Source: Falsiroseomonas sp050563525 (lineage in GTDB: Bacteria; Pseudomonadota; Alphaproteobacteria; Acetobacterales; Acetobacteraceae). Taken from it: a DNA stretch of 64,000 nucleotides. Positions 16,661 through 34,290 of this stretch are shown piece after piece. The notes below the pieces were generated by a model that was not told the origin of the DNA, did no database searches, and saw only the letters and a list, made by a program, of their open reading frames with translations. The position numbers and the translations under genes were made by a program. Position 1 is the first letter of the stretch; each line of letters opens with the position of its first letter. Location: positions 310,001 to 374,000 of the forward strand of contig NZ_JBNXUN010000003.1 of the NCBI RefSeq assembly GCF_050563525.1. Direction: 5' to 3'.

Positions 16661-17371
16661 TCAGTTTGCGAAAGGAAGGTCGAACGCCTTGAGCAGCGCC
16701 TTGGCTTCCTTGTCGGTCTTCGCCGTCGTCACGAACTGGATGTCCATGCCGCGCACCACGTCGACCTTATCGTAGTTGATCTCGGGGAACACGATCTGCT
16801 CCTTGAGACCCATGGCGTAGTTGCCACGGCCGTCGAAGCCACGGTTCCCGGGGATGCCCCGGAAGTCCCGCACCCGCGGCAACGCAATGGTCACCAGGCG
16901 GTCGAGGAACTCGAACATCCGCGCCTTGCGCAGCGTGACCTTGCAGCCAATCGCCTGACCTTCGCGGATCTTGAAGCCCGCGATCGCCTTGCGCGCCTTG
17001 GTCTTCACCGGCTTCTGGCCGCTGATCGCCATCAGGTCGGCCACCGCCGCATCCAGCTTCTTCTGGTCGCCGGCGGCCTCGCCCACGCCCATGTTGATGA
17101 CGATCTTCTCCAGCTTCGGCACCTGCATCGGGTTCTTGTAGCCGAACTCGGCAGACAGGGCCTTGCGGATCTCGTCCTCATAGCGGCGCCGCATGCGCGG
17201 CTGCTCGGCCGGCGAAGCCTTCGCCTCGCCGGGGTTCGCGACAGCGGCCGGAGAGGCCGGCGCAACGCGCTGCTCGCCACCCTTGGCGGCGGCCGGCGCG
17301 TTGGACTTCTTCGGCGGCGTGGACTTGCCACCCTTCGTGCCGGGCTTGTTGCCCTTCTTCGAGTCGCTCAT
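16661..17371 (-). CDS. rplE: 50S ribosomal protein L5 with N-terminal extension
   Basis: 236 residues, against about 180 in most bacteria. The uL5 core (RYEDEIRKALSAEFGY, MQVPKLEKIVINMGVGEA, then GNRGFDGRGNYAMGLKEQ) starts near residue 60. It is preceded by a Lys/Ala/Pro-rich disordered tail. The long start is well supported: the ATG at 17371 overlaps the rplX stop as ATGA, and a GAGGTGA Shine-Dalgarno sits in the end of rplX. L5 binds 5S rRNA and the P-site tRNA and bridges to S13. The role of the tail is unknown. Confidence 0.96.
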   Translation of the reverse strand: MSDSKKGNKPGTKGGKSTPPKKSNAPAAAKGGEQRVAPASPAAVANPGEAKASPAEQPRMRRRYEDEIRKALSAEFGYKNPMQVPKLEKIVINMGVGEAAGDQKKLDAAVADLMAISGQKPVKTKARKAIAGFKIREGQAIGCKVTLRKARMFEFLDRLVTIALPRVRDFRGIPGNRGFDGRGNYAMGLKEQIVFPEINYDKVDVVRGMDIQFVTTAKTDKEAKALLKAFDLPFAN

Positions 17372-17688
17372 CGGTCAATCACCTCGCCCGAGGGCTTGGC
17401 CACACGGACCTTGCGGCCGTCTTCCAGCACCTTGAAGCCAACCCGCGTCGCCTTGCCGGAGACGGGATCGAGCAGCGCCAAGTTGGAGAGATGGATCGGC
17501 CCCTCCTTCTCGACGATGCCACCCGGCTTGCCCATGCCCTGCGGCTTGGTGTGGCGCTTCACCATGTTCACGCCCTGCACGAAGGCGCGGCTTTCCTCGG
17601 GCACGACGCGAATGACGTCGCCCTTCTTGCCCTTGTCGCGACCGGTCAAAACCTCGACCTTGTCGCCCTTCTTGATCTTCGCGGCCAT
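17368..17688 (-). CDS. rplX: 50S ribosomal protein L24
   Basis: 106 residues of uL24, a KOW-domain assembly initiator that binds the 5' part of 23S rRNA. Signature KIKKGDKVEVLTGRDKGKKG at the start and NMVKRHTKP in the middle. The stop overlaps the start of rplE by 4 nt. It follows rplN by 4 nt. Confidence 0.97.
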   Translation of the reverse strand: MAAKIKKGDKVEVLTGRDKGKKGDVIRVVPEESRAFVQGVNMVKRHTKPQGMGKPGGIVEKEGPIHLSNLALLDPVSGKATRVGFKVLEDGRKVRVAKPSGEVIDR

Positions 17689-17692
17689 GGCC

Positions 17693-18061
17693 TTACAGGA
17701 CCTCCGGCGCCAGCGAGATGATCTTCATGAACTTCTTCCCACGCAGCTCGCGCACGACCGGTCCGAAGATACGGGTTCCAATCGGCTCGCCCTGCTTGTT
17801 GATCAGCACCGCGGCGTTGCCGTCGAAGCGGATGGCCGTGCCGTCGATACGCCGCACGGGATAGGCCGTGCGGACGATGACGGCGCGATGCACCTCGCCC
17901 TTCTTCACCTTGGCGCGGGGAATCGCCTCCTTGACGGAAACGACGATGATGTCACCGACCGACGCGGTCCGGCGCTTCGAGCCACCCAGCACCTTGATGC
18001 ACTGGACGCGACGCGCACCGGAGTTGTCGGCGACTTCGAGATTGGATTCGACCTGGATCAT
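17693..18061 (-). CDS. rplN: 50S ribosomal protein L14
   Basis: 122 residues, the canonical uL14 length. MIQVESNLEVADNSGARRV start, KGEVHRAVIVRT core and the C-terminal IFGPVVRELRGKKFMKIISLAPEVL (both ends diagnostic). It sits at the subunit interface near the binding site of the silencing factor RsfS. First gene of the classical spc operon. Confidence 0.97.
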   Translation of the reverse strand: MIQVESNLEVADNSGARRVQCIKVLGGSKRRTASVGDIIVVSVKEAIPRAKVKKGEVHRAVIVRTAYPVRRIDGTAIRFDGNAAVLINKQGEPIGTRIFGPVVRELRGKKFMKIISLAPEVL

Positions 18062-18073
18062 GGTGGGTCCGCC

Positions 18074-18391
18074 TCAGCCTGCCGAAGCCGGCGCGTCGGC
18101 AGACGGTGCGGTGGCGGCGACCGGGGCGGCAAAGCCCTCCGGACGCTCAACCGCATCGCCGTTGCGCGCAATCACCAGCCAGGACTTGTTCTTGCTGATC
18201 GGGCGGCATTCCTCGATCGACACCAGGTCGCCTTCCTTGCAGAGGTTCGCCGCGTCATGCGCTGCGTACTTCTTGGAACGACGGATGAACTTCTTGTAGA
18301 GCGGGTGCATCACGCGACGCTCGACCAAGACGGTGATCGTCTTGTCGGTCTTGTCGCTGACCACCCGGCCCGTGAGGACGCGCCTCGGCAT
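18074..18391 (-). CDS. rpsQ: 30S ribosomal protein S17 with C-terminal tail
   Basis: 105 residues, compared with about 80-85 for most uS17. The core has the signature MPRRVLTGRVVSDKTDKTI and VERRVMHPLYKKFIRRSKK. After the usual end (SWLVIARN) comes a tail rich in Ala, Pro and Ser (ATAPSADAPASAG). Such tails occur in other high-GC alphaproteobacteria. Functional effect unknown. Confidence 0.96.
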   Translation of the reverse strand: MPRRVLTGRVVSDKTDKTITVLVERRVMHPLYKKFIRRSKKYAAHDAANLCKEGDLVSIEECRPISKNKSWLVIARNGDAVERPEGFAAPVAATAPSADAPASAG

Positions 18392-18403
18392 CGCCCGAAC
18401 CCC

Positions 18404-18616
18404 TTACGCTTGCTTGCCGGCGCGCGTGCGCTCGGCCATGATCGTCTTCGCCCGGGCGATGTCGCGCCGGACCTGCTTGATGCGACCTGTCGCCTCAAGC
18501 TGGCCAGTGGCCCGCTGGAAGCGCAGGTTGAACTGCTCCTTCCGCAGGTTCACCAGCATCTCCTGCAGCTCATCCGGGGACTTCGCCCGGACGTCCGCAA
18601 TCTTTGTCTGCGCCAT
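18404..18616 (-). CDS. rpmC: 50S ribosomal protein L29
   Basis: 70 residues of uL29, a two-helix protein at the exit tunnel next to L23 that takes part in docking of SRP and trigger factor. Recognised by KSPDELQEMLVNLRKEQFNLRF (both halves typical) and VRRDIARAKTIM. The ATG lies 1 nt from the rplP stop. Confidence 0.96.
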   Translation of the reverse strand: MAQTKIADVRAKSPDELQEMLVNLRKEQFNLRFQRATGQLEATGRIKQVRRDIARAKTIMAERTRAGKQA

Positions 18617-18617
18617 C

Positions 18618-19043
18618 TCAGGCCTCCGCCGTGGCGCCGAGGCGCGTCACGATCTTCGTCTTGATCGGCAGCTTCGCCGCCCCGAGCTCGAGCGCCTCGC
18701 GCGCGATCTCGCCGGAGACCCCGTCCAGCTCGAACATGATGCGGCCCGGCTTCACCCGCGCCACCCAGTATTCCGGCGCACCCTTGCCCGAGCCCATGCG
18801 GACTTCGGCCGGCTTCGTCGAGACGGGCACATCCGGGAAGATGCGGATCCACACCCGACCCTGGCGCTTCATGGCGCGCGTGATGGCGCGCCGTGCCGCC
18901 TCGATCTGCCGCGCCGTCACCCGCTCGGGCTCCAGCGCCTTCAGGCCGAAGCCGCCGAAGGTCAGAGTGAATCCACCACGGGCGATGCCCTTGATGCGGC
19001 CCTTGTGGGCCTTGCGGAACGTCGTGCGCTTAGGCTGAAGCAT
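18618..19043 (-). CDS. rplP: 50S ribosomal protein L16
   Basis: 141 residues of uL16, near the A site and peptidyl transferase centre. MLQPKRTTFRKAHKGRIKG at the start, QIEAARRAITRAMKRQGRVW in the middle, and the GSGKGAPEYWVA loop, which carries the arginine hydroxylated by YcfD in some bacteria. Gap of 12 nt from rpsC. Confidence 0.97.
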   Translation of the reverse strand: MLQPKRTTFRKAHKGRIKGIARGGFTLTFGGFGLKALEPERVTARQIEAARRAITRAMKRQGRVWIRIFPDVPVSTKPAEVRMGSGKGAPEYWVARVKPGRIMFELDGVSGEIAREALELGAAKLPIKTKIVTRLGATAEA

Positions 19044-19055
19044 GATACTTTACTC

Positions 19056-19733
19056 TCAGCGCTGCGGCGCTTGTTCCGCGGCGCGCTTGTCCTGCGCCAT
19101 CGGATCATGGGCCATGACTTCGCCCTTGAAGATCCAAACCTTGACACCGCAGGTGCCGTAGGTGGTCTTCGCCGTGGCGACGCCGAAATCGATGTCCGCG
19201 CGCAGCGTGTGCAGCGGCACACGGCCTTCACGGTACCATTCCATCCGCGCGATCTCCGCCCCGCCAAGACGGCCGGAGCAGTTGATGCGGATGCCGCCAG
19301 CGCCGAGGCGCATGGCCGACTGCACGGCGCGCTTCATGGCGCGGCGGAACGCCACGCGGCGCTCCAGCTGCTGCGCGATGCTCTCCGCGACCAGCGTGCT
19401 GTCGATCTCCGGCTTGCGGATCTCGACGATGTTCAGGGATACTTCGGCCCCCGCCATCTTCGCCAGGTCCTTGCGCAGGTTCTCGATGTCCGCACCCTTC
19501 TTGCCGATGACCACGCCAGGCCGGGCGGCATGGATGGTCACGCGCGGCTTCTTGCCCGGACGCTCGATCACAACGCGCGACACGCCGGCGCCCTTCAAGC
19601 GCTCACGCAGCGTCCGGCGCAGCTTCAGGTCCTCATGCAGCATCCGCGCATAGTCGGCTTCCGCGAACCAGCGGCTGTCCCAGGTGCGGTTGATGCCGAG
19701 CCGGAGCCCGATCGGATTGACTTTGTGACCCAT
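19056..19733 (-). CDS. rpsC: 30S ribosomal protein S3
   Basis: 225 residues of uS3, part of the mRNA entry helicase with S4 and S5. MGHKVNPIGLRLGINRTWDS start, KH domain with VVIGKKGADIENLRKDL, and RTDIDFG-like RADIDFGVATAKTTYGTCGVKVW near the end (both parts typical). I start at ATG 19733, 1 nt from the rplV stop. The longer frame adds arginine-rich non-homologous residues. Confidence 0.97.
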   Translation of the reverse strand: MGHKVNPIGLRLGINRTWDSRWFAEADYARMLHEDLKLRRTLRERLKGAGVSRVVIERPGKKPRVTIHAARPGVVIGKKGADIENLRKDLAKMAGAEVSLNIVEIRKPEIDSTLVAESIAQQLERRVAFRRAMKRAVQSAMRLGAGGIRINCSGRLGGAEIARMEWYREGRVPLHTLRADIDFGVATAKTTYGTCGVKVWIFKGEVMAHDPMAQDKRAAEQAPQR

Positions 19734-19734
19734 G

Positions 19735-20139
19735 TTACGCGGCCTCCTGCTGTGCCGCCGGCGGGGCGATCGTCTGCTCCGCCACCACGATCTTGAGATG
19801 GCTGAACCACTTCTCGATCTGCGAGGAGCGGCCGCGACCACGCGCGTGGAAGCGCTTCATCACCACCGCGCGGCCAACCTCGGCCTTGGTGACGACCAGG
19901 CGGTCGACATCGAGGGAGTGGTTGTTCTCGGCGTTGGCGATCGCGCTCTCGAGCGTCTTCTTCACCGTCTGCGCGATGCGGCGCTTGGAGAAGGTCAGCG
20001 TCGCGACGGCGTCCTGCGCCGTGCGGCCACGGATCAACCCCGCCACCAGGTTCAGCTTCCGCGGGCTGACACGAATGTTCTTCGTGACGGCCTGCGCTTC
20101 GGTTTCTTCGAGCCCGCGCTCGTGCTTCGGCTTGCTCAT
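19735..20139 (-). CDS. rplV: 50S ribosomal protein L22
   Basis: 134 residues of uL22. Core motifs VSPRKLNLVAGLIRGRTAQDA and KRFHARGRGRSSQIEKWFSHL (the beta-hairpin lining the exit tunnel). It carries an N-terminal extension of about 20 residues (MSKPKHERGLEETEAQAVTK) and a Pro/Ala C-terminal tail. The long ATG at 20139 is 4 nt from the rpsS stop. Mutations in the hairpin region cause macrolide resistance in other species; none can be judged here. Confidence 0.96.
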   Translation of the reverse strand: MSKPKHERGLEETEAQAVTKNIRVSPRKLNLVAGLIRGRTAQDAVATLTFSKRRIAQTVKKTLESAIANAENNHSLDVDRLVVTKAEVGRAVVMKRFHARGRGRSSQIEKWFSHLKIVVAEQTIAPPAAQQEAA

Positions 20140-20143
20140 GGCG

Positions 20144-20422
20144 TTAGCCCCGCTTCGCCTTCTTGTCGGACGAGTGCCCGGTGAAGGTACGCGTCGGCGA
20201 GAACTCCCCGAACTTGTGCCCAACCATGTTCTCGTTCACCTGCACCGGGATGAACTTCTTCCCGTTGTACACGCCGAACACCAAACCCACGAACTGCGGC
20301 AGGATCGTGCTGCGGCGGGACCAGATCTTGATGACCTCGTTCCGGCCGGAGGCACGAGCCGCCTCTGCCTTGTTGAGCAGGTAGCCGTCGACGAACGGCC
20401 CCTTCCAGACGCTGCGCGACAT
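20144..20422 (-). CDS. rpsS: 30S ribosomal protein S19
   Basis: 92 residues of uS19, paired with S13 in the 30S head. MSRSVWKGPFVDGYLLNKAE start and the GHKFGEFSPTRTFTGHSSDK tail are diagnostic. It lies 5 nt after rplB and 4 nt before rplV. Confidence 0.97.
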   Translation of the reverse strand: MSRSVWKGPFVDGYLLNKAEAARASGRNEVIKIWSRRSTILPQFVGLVFGVYNGKKFIPVQVNENMVGHKFGEFSPTRTFTGHSSDKKAKRG

Positions 20423-20427
20423 TGCCG

Positions 20428-21261
20428 TCAGCCCTTCGTCGCGTTGCGGCGCCGGACGATGAGCCGGTCCGTACGCTTGTTGTTACGGGTCTTGGCACCC
20501 TTGGTGGGCTTGCCCCACGGGGTAACCGGATGGCGACCGCCGGAAGTCCGACCCTCGCCACCACCATGCGGGTGGTCGACCGGGTTCATGACCACGCCGC
20601 GGACATGCGGACGGAAGCCCATCCAGCGGGTCCGGCCAGCCTTGCCGATCTGCTGGTTGCTGTTATCCGGGTTGGACACGGCGCCGATGGCGGCCATGCA
20701 CTCGGCCCGCACCAGGCGGACCTCACCGGACATCAACTTCACCTGCGCGTAGCCGGCATCCTTGCCGACCAGCTGGCAGAAGGTGCCAGCCGAGCGTGCG
20801 ATCTTGGCACCAGCGCCCGGCTTCATCTCCAGGCAATGGATGATGGTGCCGACCGGGATGTTGGCCAGCGGCATCGCATTGCCCGGCTTGATGTCGACCT
20901 TCTCGCCCGACACCACGCTGTCGCCGGCCTTCAGGCGCTGCGGCGCGATGATGTAGGCCAGTTCACCGTCCGCGTACTTCAGCAGCGCGATCCAGGCAGA
21001 GCGGTTCGGGTCGTATTCCAGACGCTCGACAACCGCGGCAACATCATACTTGCGGCGCTTGAAGTCGACGATGCGGTAGGACTGCTTGTGTCCGCCGCCC
21101 CGGAACCGAACCGTCGTGCGGCCATGGTTATTGCGACCGCCGGAGTGCGACTTGCCCTCCGTCAGCCCCTTGACCGGCTTGCCCTTCCACAGGTCGGACC
21201 GGTCCACCAGGACCGTGCCGCGCAGCGAAGGCGTAACAGGGTTGAAATTCTTCAATGCCAT
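20428..21261 (-). CDS. rplB: 50S ribosomal protein L2
   Basis: 277 residues of uL2, essential for subunit association and peptidyl transferase activity. MALKNFNPVTPSLRGTVLVD start, and NPVDHPHGGGEGRTSGGRHP, which contains the conserved histidine near the catalytic centre. I use ATG 21261. A TTG four codons upstream overlaps rplW and is possible. Confidence 0.96.
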   Translation of the reverse strand: MALKNFNPVTPSLRGTVLVDRSDLWKGKPVKGLTEGKSHSGGRNNHGRTTVRFRGGGHKQSYRIVDFKRRKYDVAAVVERLEYDPNRSAWIALLKYADGELAYIIAPQRLKAGDSVVSGEKVDIKPGNAMPLANIPVGTIIHCLEMKPGAGAKIARSAGTFCQLVGKDAGYAQVKLMSGEVRLVRAECMAAIGAVSNPDNSNQQIGKAGRTRWMGFRPHVRGVVMNPVDHPHGGGEGRTSGGRHPVTPWGKPTKGAKTRNNKRTDRLIVRRRNATKG

Positions 21262-21265
21262 GGCG

Positions 21266-21598
21266 TCACGCAAGCCCCGTCGTGAGGTCGATGGTCTGTC
21301 CGGCCTGCAGCCGAACCACCGCCTTCTTCCAATCGGACCGCTGGCCCTTGCGACCGCGAAACCGCTTGGTCTTGCCCTTCATCACGAGCGTGTTGACCGC
21401 CTCGACCTTGACGGAGAACAGCTTCTCGACGGCCTGCCGGATTTCCGGCTTGGTCGCGTCATTGGTCACGCGAAAGGTGACTTGGCTGCTCTCGTTGAGC
21501 CGGGTCGCCTTCTCCGTCACCACCGGCGCCAGGATCACCTGGTACAGGCGTTCCGCGGACAGGACCTTGCCGCGCGGCTTGGGTGCCGTCTCGCTCAT
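21266..21598 (-). CDS. rplW: 50S ribosomal protein L23
   Basis: 110 residues of uL23, the docking site for trigger factor and SRP at the tunnel exit. Signature YQVILAPVVTEKATRL and the loop FSVKVEAVNTLVMKGKTKRFRG (both parts typical). The start overlaps the rplD stop as ATGA. A short extension precedes the usual start. Confidence 0.96.
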   Translation of the reverse strand: MSETAPKPRGKVLSAERLYQVILAPVVTEKATRLNESSQVTFRVTNDATKPEIRQAVEKLFSVKVEAVNTLVMKGKTKRFRGRKGQRSDWKKAVVRLQAGQTIDLTTGLA

Positions 21599-22245
21599 GC
21601 CTCAGCTTCCTTCTTCGCGCCGCTGAGCCGCACGGCCAGAGCCTCAAGACCAGCCCGCGTCACCGCAAGCACATCGTGGTTGAGGATGTCGTACACATTG
21701 GCGCCGATCGTCGGCAGCACGTCGATCTTCGGGATGTTGCGCGTGACGCGGGCGAAGCCCGCATCCACCGTCGCATCGATGACCAGCGCGCTGTCCCAGC
21801 CCAGCTTCTTCAGCTGCGCGACCATCGCCGAGGTCTTCGCATCCTCACCAGCGGCAGCTGCATCCAGCACGATGAGCTTGCCGGCCGCGACCTTGGCGGA
21901 CAGCGCGCAGATCAGGCCGAGACGACGGACCTTCTTGTTCAAATTGTATTCGTGGCTGCGCACGACCGGGCCGTGAACGATGCCACCCTTACGGTACTGC
22001 GGTGCCCGAAGCGAGCCCTGGCGCGCGTTGCCGGTGCCCTTCTGCCGGTACGGCTTCTTGGTCGTACCGGAGACCTCGCCCATGCCCTTGACCTTGTGGG
22101 TCCCGGCGCGGCGCTTGGCCAATTGCCAATGGACGACACGCGCCATGATGTCGGCCCGCGGCGCGGCGCCGAACAGCGCCTCCGAAAGCTCGATCTCGCC
22201 GGCAGGCGTGTTGTCGAGAGTGATGACAGGAAGCTGGATCGCCAT
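21595..22245 (-). CDS. rplD: 50S ribosomal protein L4
   Basis: 216 residues of uL4. The long tunnel loop contains KPYRQKGTGNARQGSLRAPQ with GGIVHGPVVRSHEYNLNKKV, the region where macrolide-resistance changes occur in other species. In E. coli L4 also represses the S10 operon. No S10-type leader could be judged here because rpsJ follows tuf closely. It overlaps rplW by 4 nt. Confidence 0.97.
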   Translation of the reverse strand: MAIQLPVITLDNTPAGEIELSEALFGAAPRADIMARVVHWQLAKRRAGTHKVKGMGEVSGTTKKPYRQKGTGNARQGSLRAPQYRKGGIVHGPVVRSHEYNLNKKVRRLGLICALSAKVAAGKLIVLDAAAAGEDAKTSAMVAQLKKLGWDSALVIDATVDAGFARVTRNIPKIDVLPTIGANVYDILNHDVLAVTRAGLEALAVRLSGAKKEAEA

Positions 22246-22250
22246 GATTG

Positions 22251-22976
22251 TTACCCTTGCGCCCCAGCTTCGCCGGCCGCGACCACGCCCGCGGGATACG
22301 GAGCATCGGCATGACGCGCACGCTTCACAGCGTCGCGCACCAGCACGTAGCCACCCTTCGAGCCCGGGATCGCACCCTTTACCAGCAGCAGGCCGCGCTC
22401 CGCGTCATGCCCGGCGATCACCAGGTTCTGGGTGGTCACGCGCTCGACGCCGAGGTGACCAGCCATCTTCTTGTTCTTGAAGGTCTTGCCCGGATCCTGG
22501 CGGTTGCCGGTCGAACCATGCGAACGGTGGCTGACCGACACGCCGTGCGACGCCTCGAGGCCCGAGAAGTTCCAGCGCTTCATGGCGCCGGCAAAGCCCT
22601 TGCCCTGCGTCACGCCGGTCACGTCGATCTTCTGGCCAACAACGAAATGCCCGATGTCGAGCTTCGTGCCAGGCGCAAGCGTCGCGTCTTCCGCCACGCG
22701 GAACTCCACGGTCTTGCGCGGCGCATCGACGCCGGCCTTCGCAAAGTGACCCTTCTGCGGCTTGGTGACGTTCTTCGGCTTCGCGTGGCCGATGCCGATC
22801 TGGACGGCAACATAGCCATCCTTCTCCATCGTGCGCTGCGCAACAACCCGCACGTCGTCGACATGCAGAACGGTGACCGGAACGGTGGAACCGTCCTCGT
22901 TGAAAAGCCGGGTCATCCCCAGCTTCCGGGCGATCAGCCCGGAACGGCCCGTAACCTGACGGCCTGTGATGGACAT
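22251..22976 (-). CDS. rplC: 50S ribosomal protein L3
   Basis: 241 residues of uL3, an early assembly protein reaching the peptidyl transferase centre. Family motifs RSGLIARKLGMTRLFNEDG, TQGKGFAGAMKRWNFSG (the central loop) and GHLGVERVTTQNL. The C-terminus is longer than in E. coli (209 residues), ending in a Val/Ala/Gly-rich tail, as often seen in alphaproteobacteria. Confidence 0.97.
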   Translation of the reverse strand: MSITGRQVTGRSGLIARKLGMTRLFNEDGSTVPVTVLHVDDVRVVAQRTMEKDGYVAVQIGIGHAKPKNVTKPQKGHFAKAGVDAPRKTVEFRVAEDATLAPGTKLDIGHFVVGQKIDVTGVTQGKGFAGAMKRWNFSGLEASHGVSVSHRSHGSTGNRQDPGKTFKNKKMAGHLGVERVTTQNLVIAGHDAERGLLLVKGAIPGSKGGYVLVRDAVKRARHADAPYPAGVVAAGEAGAQG

Positions 22977-22999
22977 AATGTCGGTCCTTATACCGTCGA

Positions 23000-23308
23000 T
23001 CAGATCTTGATCTCGACGTCCACGCCGGAGGCCAGGTCGAGCTTCATCAGCGCGTCCACGGTCTGCGGGGTGGGATCGACGATATCAAGCAGGCGACGAT
23101 GCGTACGAATCTCAAACTGCTCGCGCGACTTCTTATCGACGTGCGGCGAACGGTTAACGGTGAAACGCTCGATCTGCGTCGGCAGCGGGATGGGCCCGCG
23201 CACCCGCGCACCCGTCCGCTTGGCCGTGTTGACGATCTCCCGCGTGCTGCCATCCAGCACGCGGTGATCGAACGCCTTCAGGCGAATGCGGATGTTCTGG
23301 CTGTCCAT
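23000..23308 (-). CDS. rpsJ: 30S ribosomal protein S10 (NusE)
   Basis: 102 residues of uS10, which also acts as NusE in transcription antitermination together with NusG (gene at 37.1 kb). IRIRLKAFDHRVLD start, GPIPLPTQIERFTVNRSPHV and the HVDKKSREQFEIRTHRRL loop. It starts 32 nt after the tuf stop, so the str and S10 operons appear continuous. Confidence 0.97.
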   Translation of the reverse strand: MDSQNIRIRLKAFDHRVLDGSTREIVNTAKRTGARVRGPIPLPTQIERFTVNRSPHVDKKSREQFEIRTHRRLLDIVDPTPQTVDALMKLDLASGVDVEIKI

Positions 23309-23340
23309 GGCGCTCTGGCCCGTATCCCTTCTGTCGTCGC

Positions 23341-24528
<1,188 letters not shown>

Positions 24529-24584
24529 GATGTCAAATCCTCAGATCGGATCGCGTTACCAGCGGTGCGCGTTGAAGCGCAGAT

Positions 24585-25061
24585 TTACCAACGATAGTGG
24601 CTGAAGGCCTTGTTGGCTTCGGCCATACGGTGCGTGTCTTCGCGCTTCTTGACGGCAGAACCACGGTTGTTCGCGGCATCCATCAACTCTGCGGACAGGC
24701 GGTCTTCCATCGTGTGCTCACCACGCTTGCGGGCGCTGTCGATGAGCCAGCGGATCGCAAGCGCTTGGCGCCGCTCCGGCCGAACCTCGACAGGCACCTG
24801 GTAGGTGGCCCCGCCGACACGGCGCGAGCGCACCTCAACGGCAGGCTTCACGTTGTCCATCGCCTGGTGGAACACGCCCAGCGGATCGGCATTGGCGCCG
24901 CCACGACGCTTCAGCGTGTCCATGGCAGCGTAGACGATGCCCTCGGCGGTGCTCTTCTTACCGTCGTACATCAGCACGTTCATGAAACGGCTCAGCACGA
25001 GGTCGCCGAACTTCGGGTCCGGCAGGACTTCGCGCTTGGTGGCGCTATGGCGGCGCGACAT
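24585..25061 (-). CDS. rpsG: 30S ribosomal protein S7
   Basis: 158 residues of uS7, the head assembly initiator and E-site protein. MSRRHSATKREVLPDPKFG start, MNVLMYDGKKSTAEGIVYAA, and the C-terminal HRMAEANKAFSHYRW. In E. coli S7 represses the str operon. The following 56 nt lead straight to tuf; the usual fusA is missing. Confidence 0.97.
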   Translation of the reverse strand: MSRRHSATKREVLPDPKFGDLVLSRFMNVLMYDGKKSTAEGIVYAAMDTLKRRGGANADPLGVFHQAMDNVKPAVEVRSRRVGGATYQVPVEVRPERRQALAIRWLIDSARKRGEHTMEDRLSAELMDAANNRGSAVKKREDTHRMAEANKAFSHYRW

Positions 25062-25072
25062 GTCTCAGTTCC

Positions 25073-25444
25073 TCACTTCGGCCGCTTGGCGCCGTACAGC
25101 GACCGGCGCTGGCGACGCTTGGCAATGCCCTGCGTGTCGAGCACGCCGCGCAGAATGTGGTAGCGAACGCCCGGAAGGTCCTTCACGCGCCCGCCGCGGA
25201 TCAGCACCACGGAGTGCTCCTGCAGGTTGTGACCCTCACCCGGAATGTAGCTCACGACCTCGTAGCCGTTCGTCAGGCGCACCTTCGCGACCTTGCGAAG
25301 CGCCGAGTTCGGCTTCTTCGGCGTGGTCGTGTAGACGCGCGTGCAGACGCCCCGCTTCTGCGGGCTGCCCTGCAGGGCCGGAACCTTGTTCCGCTTCGCG
25401 ATAGGCTCACGCCCGTGGGCGATGAGCTGGTTGATCGTCGGCAT
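25073..25444 (-). CDS. rpsL: 30S ribosomal protein S12
   Basis: 123 residues of uS12, the decoding-centre protein. MPTINQLIAHGREP start, TTPKKPNSALRKVAKVRLTN and GGRVKDLPGVRYHILRG. The lysines at the two classical streptomycin-resistance positions (in PKKPNSA and VKDLPG) are present, as in sensitive strains. I use ATG 25444, not the in-frame start 12 codons upstream. First gene of the str operon, about 200 nt downstream of a good promoter. Confidence 0.97.
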   Translation of the reverse strand: MPTINQLIAHGREPIAKRNKVPALQGSPQKRGVCTRVYTTTPKKPNSALRKVAKVRLTNGYEVVSYIPGEGHNLQEHSVVLIRGGRVKDLPGVRYHILRGVLDTQGIAKRRQRRSLYGAKRPK

Positions 25445-25650
25445 GACGCCCCTTCGTGCTCGTCTCGTCTGTCCCGGCACCGCAAACAGAGCGGCCCGCG
25501 TGGAAGGCCAAGTGGCACTTCCCTGCGGGCACCTGTCCGACCCCCGGCCTAGGCTCCTGTAGGAGCGGTTCCGGAAGCGCGTCGCTGGAGACCAATATCA
25601 GCCCGGCCGTACCGGCGCAGGCTGCGCCACATCCGACCAAGGTCGCGCCT
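25445..25650 (-). promoter_or_regulatory. 5' leader of the rpsL (str) operon
   Basis: About 200 nt of untranslated sequence between the promoter and rpsL. It includes a small stem GCTCC/GGAGC. It is longer than needed for a ribosome-binding site, so it may hold an autoregulatory element, but I recognise no known fold. No gene is visible in it. Confidence 0.4.
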
Positions 25651-25677
25651 ATTATCCGGCGCGCCTGGTTGAGTCAA
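25651..25677 (-). promoter_or_regulatory. Sigma-70-type promoter upstream of rpsL
   Basis: Minus strand: -35 TTGACT (25677-25672), then a -10 region GATAATAG. GATAAT (25656-25651) gives a 15-nt spacer and TAATAG gives 17. It lies about 45 nt past the rpoC stop and stands out in the GC-rich surroundings. Predicted start of transcription is near 25643. Confidence 0.65.
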
Positions 25678-25722
25678 GCGAAGTGGCGCCCCTGGGGAGT
25701 TCCCTGGACGCCACCCGCATAG

Positions 25723-29898
<4,176 letters not shown>

Positions 29899-29998
29899 GC
29901 GGTCCACTCCGTCCGGCGCGCCAGCGTGCCCGCCTCGCGCCACGAAAAGGGAGAGAGCCGCGCCACCTTCCGGCAGCGCGGGGAAGCACGCCGCCCGA

Positions 29999-34186
<4,188 letters not shown>

Positions 34187-34290
34187 GCCTGTCCCGCTTC
34201 CCGTACCTGCCGGAGACGCACCGCGCCCGGAGGATTCCTGCCAATTCGCCTCGCCTGGAGCGGCGGAGCGCCATCGTCAAACGCGGTCGC

